Shown here: positions 60,785-64,000 of the stretch, in pieces | Numbering within the stretch: the first letter of the stretch is position 1 | Layout of the letters: each line of letters begins with the position of its first letter | Assembly (NCBI GenBank): GCA_030549775.1 | Contig: CM060175.1 | Span: 69,717,245 to 69,781,244 of the forward strand | DNA length: 64,000 nt | Origin: Tamarix chinensis | Lineage: Eukaryota; Streptophyta; Magnoliopsida; Caryophyllales; Tamaricaceae | Direction of reading: 5' to 3' | Notes under the pieces: model-generated | What the model saw: only the letters and a program-made list of their open reading frames with translations | What the model was told of the DNA's origin: nothing | Database searches by the model: none | Made by a program: the position numbers and the translations under genes

Positions 60785-61666
60785 TGCAATGCCCTATTTT
60801 TCAAATCCTATAATTTATTAAAGATTTCTTATAACACACAAAATTACTATTGATTTTTAATTTTATTTTTGCGAAAGAAAATATTAGGGTGTTGTCATCA
60901 TACTTGATATAAGTCTGGTTTTCCATATTATTCCCATCAAGTATAAGGTAACACAATTAAGATTTTAAACACGATAAAAAGAGAACAAGAGATATAATTC
61001 ATAAAATAGATACAAGATTTAGGAAATGAACTCTGAGTACAATAAAAAAAATGGAACAAAAATGGTCACTACTCCATAGGTGAGATGTCGAAGTTAACCA
61101 AACATCCATAAAAAATATGAATATTAACAACAAGGTTGTCTGATTGTGGAAATGAGTAACACCCATAAAAATAATAGTCAATATTAAATGTACTGAATAA
61201 GATAACAATCACGTCAACATATTAAGGCATCAATAACATATAAGGTCACATGATAAGAGAAATATTATCCATGCATTAACTACCCATGATACAAGATGCC
61301 TTAAGAGAAAATTAAATTAAGGTTCATATTTATATGATCACAAAATTATATTAGTGTAGCCACATTAAGATCAAGGATACCACTATTCATTATCGTTGGA
61401 ACGGTATCATGGCATAAAATCCTTCCAAGGCATAACGCCCTTGAGGACCGCTATTAATATCTGGTATAATGAAATCTGGCATATAACTCCTTCTAGGGTA
61501 ACATTATCTTGGGGACCACTAATATAGACTTCTAATTCTTAAGTATGAATTTCCCTTATAAGTTGGTGGACCATACAACGTAGAGTAAATCTAAAGCCAC
61601 TTTGGTCATTGCAACAACCAAGATAACTCAAGTACTGCAACAACTTGGTAAAACATTAATTGATAC
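60785..61666 (-). repeat. Family X LTR, copy 6, 3' portion
   Basis: Plus-strand landmarks: GTGCAATGCCCTATTTTTC (60785, counterpart of TGTAACACCC), GTTGTCATCATACTTGATAT (60894), GAGTAACACCCATAAAA (61155; GAGAAACACCCATAAAA in copy 3 at 31321), and CCACTATTCAT / CCGCTATTAAT words (61380-61460). It stops where copy 7 begins in the opposite direction. Confidence 0.5.
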
Positions 61667-61979
61667 TGTAATCCTTCAAAATTTTAAAAACATATAATTT
61701 AATAAATAGCTTTTATTTAGGATAAATTAGCTTTTAAAATTATTTAATATAATTATTTTATAGATTTTTAAGTATATAAAATTGGCTAGGAATATTTAAT
61801 AAATTAAAATAAATATGTTATTATTTTATTATACTCATTTTAATTAAATAATTTTCCAACCAATATTTTTCTAAAATTATCCTTTTTAAACTAATATATT
61901 AAATTTATATTAAATTAAATTATTAAATGTATTTATCTACCAAAAATATTACATCATTATTTTCCATAAATTATTTTTT

Positions 61980-63230
61980 CTATTTTCCCTTATTTTTCCT
62001 TTTCCTTTTTCCCTTTTTCTGTTATTTCTCCTTTTTCCTCCTTTCTTTCTTTTTCCTTTTTCTTTCCTTTGAGCCGCCTGACCCTGGCTTACTTCCCCCC
62101 TACGTGCTTGGGATGCAGGCTCATTCCTCCCCTCCCATCCTTCTCCTCCCACGTGTCGCATGCCCAACCCTTGCTTCCCTTTTCTTCCTTCCTCCCCCAC
62201 ACGCATCGCCCGACCCAACCTCTTCTCTTTTCTTTCCTTATCCCCTTGACCTGGGTCGGCCCAATTCTTCTTCTTTTTTCCCTTTGCCCTACCTGCACTT
62301 CCTTCTTCTTCTTCCTTTCTTTGTCGTCCATGCCCGACCACCTCCGCCATACCCGACATCCCAGCCTACAACTACCAACCCCCTGCCACTCTTTCTCTCT
62401 CTCCCTCTCTCTCTCCCTCTCTCTCTCCCCTATTCTTTTCTTCCCTATTTTAGACCAACCCAACCTGCACCCCCAGCCATGCATGACTTTCTTTCCCTCT
62501 TCTTCCCTTCCCTCTCCCTGCCACCCGAGCACCTCCTTACCACCATGCTGCCACCCGACTTGCCACACCTACTCCCCTCCCCTCCCTCTTCTTTTTCTTC
62601 TCCTCACTGACCTCTCCTCTGCCCATTTTGAGCCTTTCTTCCCTCCTGTAATTCCTTTCTCTCCATTTTCTTCTCCTTTCATCCCTCCCCCTATTTTTGC
62701 ACCATCGCCGCTTCCACTGCCGCACCAACTACCTACACCACCTCCTACCACCCTCTACCTTATCCCTGCACTACTACACCACCCCTTGAGCTACCCTACA
62801 ACCCCCTCCTTCGTCTTCTCTTCTTTTTCTTCCTTCTCAGCAACCACCCTGCACCTCCTCCTTTAGCCACCGTTCTACTGCCACCTGAACCACCAAACCC
62901 ATCCCTGCAACCTCCCCTACCACCCCCACACCTCTTTTGGCCGAAACCAACACCTACAACCCCTCATTTTCCCCTCCCTTTTCCTTCCTTCTCAGCCCCT
63001 CCACCTCAGCAGCCACCTTCAAAGCCTCGCTGTTGTCACCGCCCTTGGCCCCAAAAACCTATCCCCGACCACCACCCACACCCCCTCTACACCCCTACAC
63101 CCTTCCCTTGCCCTAAATCCTCCCCCACTTGCCCTCTTTCCTTGCCCCAAAACTCTAACCTAAAAACACCACTTCCTCCTTTTCTTTCACCCACCTTCAA
63201 CCCCTTCCACCCCTTATTTTACATGCAGCT
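61980..63230 (+). repeat. Pyrimidine-rich tract of family X copy 7
   Basis: The plus strand is dominated by C and T (TTTTTCC blocks, then CCTCCC and CCACC clusters). It is the mirror of the purine-rich tracts at 7.2-8.3 and 38.8-39.95 kb. A (CT)n run lies near 62393-62428. The long Pro/Ser/Leu-rich frames here (227 and 265 residues) come from composition. Confidence 0.8.
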
Positions 63231-63911
63231 CATGCTACATGAGTAGGATGAGTTGTTGCATTCCTTGGTTTAATTTGGCTAATGAATTTTAAAGTATAAT
63301 AATATTTAAGTTAAGTATTTTATTAATTAAGTTTTATAGAGTCTTATGCTTTGGTTTTCTCATTTCTAATATTATAAGTATTGATATTATTTTTAGGTAT
63401 TAGTTTTGCTAATCAAAGCTTGAATCTTTAACGAGGATACCGGTAAGGTTCGATTTTTGCAGGAATTAAGGTAATCATTAAACCCCACTTAAATGCATGG
63501 ATAAATGTATGCTGGCACATTAGGGTTTTTATATGTTATTATGCATGATATATTTATTGGTTAATATAATATATTCAGTTGCTTATATTGAATGATAGAA
63601 AGGAAAGCATGCTAGTTTATATGCCACGAGTGGAAATAATGCTTAAGGAAGGAGATTTGTTATTCAAAACAATGTTAAGTACTTATCCATGATATATTAT
63701 GTTATTGTGACCATTGATGCATGAATAATATTATTGTAAGCCCTAGGGGCATTTTAGTAATATGTCTTGTGTAAGAGTGTGGCCTAATATATGTGGGTGT
63801 TAATGAGTATTATGTTGAAATATAATAGTTGATGGAGTTAGATAATGAGAATGGAGTATTAATATTAATATTTTATATAGTGATGATAATTTAATAAAAG
63901 TGGTGTAATAA

Positions 63912-63992
63912 GGGGCAAAATGGTAATTTTGGAAGTAAAGGGTAAAATGGTAATTTTGGAATTAAGGGGTAAAACGGTAATTTTGTAAGTAA
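63912..63992 (+). repeat. 27-bp tandem repeat, three units
   Basis: Units start at 63912, 63939 and 63966, each of the form GGGTAAAATGGTAATTTTGG plus about seven bases. The array may go on past the window. Confidence 0.85.
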
Positions 63993-64000
63993 AAGGATAT

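Larger units (their letters stand above)
61667..64000 (+). repeat. Family X LTR, copy 7, cut by the window edge
   Basis: Starts TGTAATCCTTCAAAATTT, like the minus-strand start of copy 3; an AT-rich leader (61690-61980) and a long pyrimidine-rich tract follow in the same order as in copies 1 and 3. Beyond 63.25 kb come CGAGGATACCGGTAAGG and TTGCAGGAATTAAGGTAAT, and then AT-rich text. The 3' part lies right of the window. Confidence 0.55.

Noticed and set aside
61927..62866. Frames of 227 and 265 residues (Pro/Ser/Leu-rich) and their opposite-strand partners
   Set aside because: Same reason: pyrimidine-rich tract of a family X LTR, low-complexity translation, overlapping frames on both strands.

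Overview
The window is AT-rich nuclear DNA from a flowering plant, made almost entirely of transposable elements of different ages nested in one another. The plant origin is inferred from the element families: an Athila-type Ty3/gypsy element, two Ty1/copia elements with plant-style gag and PBS/PPT signals, a plant L1-like LINE with an APE endonuclease and a C-terminal zinc-binding domain, CACTA elements with a DUF4216-type protein remnant, and hAT- and Stowaway-like MITEs. I see no intact host gene, no rRNA or tRNA gene and no CRISPR array. The species cannot be named from the sequence; repeat-rich (for example pericentromeric) chromatin is a reasonable inference.

Layout. 1-7113: 3' part of an Athila element (gag end, a 1177-residue pol frame, non-coding spacer, PPT, 3' LTR), inserted into a microsatellite tract of an older LTR (called family X here, 7114 to about 8628). 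8.6-13.8 kb: non-coding DNA with a decayed Myb/SANT-like pseudogene, tandem repeats, an hAT-like MITE and a GC-richer island. 13.86-19.84 kb: decayed copia element on the minus strand (Copia-1). 19.84-24.64 kb: AT-only low-complexity DNA, a Stowaway-like MITE, a 27-35 bp degenerate tandem array and other MITE-like relics. 24.64-25.99 kb: a CACTA end plus a DUF4216 pseudogene. About 25.99-27.74 kb: a family X LTR part on the plus strand. 27.74-30.84 kb: featureless AT-rich DNA.

30.84-40.25 kb: a large minus-strand family X LTR, split by a 5'-truncated LINE (34.1-38.36 kb) that itself carries an hAT-like MITE with an exact 8-bp target duplication. 40.64-55.25 kb: two CACTA termini in proper opposition, enclosing a near-complete minus-strand copia element (Copia-2, 42,071-47,066) and another family X LTR (about 49.34-52.43 kb). 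About 55.87-59.36 kb: a plus-strand family X LTR. 60.79-61.67 kb and 61.67-64.0 kb: two further family X pieces, head to head.

The recurring theme is family X. At least seven pieces share the end signature (TGTAACACCC or its complement), an inner segment around the sequence CTTACTCAGTA, and in three copies a tract of about 1.2 kb that is strongly purine-biased on one strand. No coding region of family X is visible, so assigning it to Ty3/gypsy (perhaps Tekay/Del-like) rests on LTR structure alone. The coding relics are inactive by stops, frameshifts and lost catalytic residues; only the Athila pol frame is open. I found no convincing new biological system. The most useful observations are the nesting history, the family X LTRs and a few unexplained GC-richer inserts.
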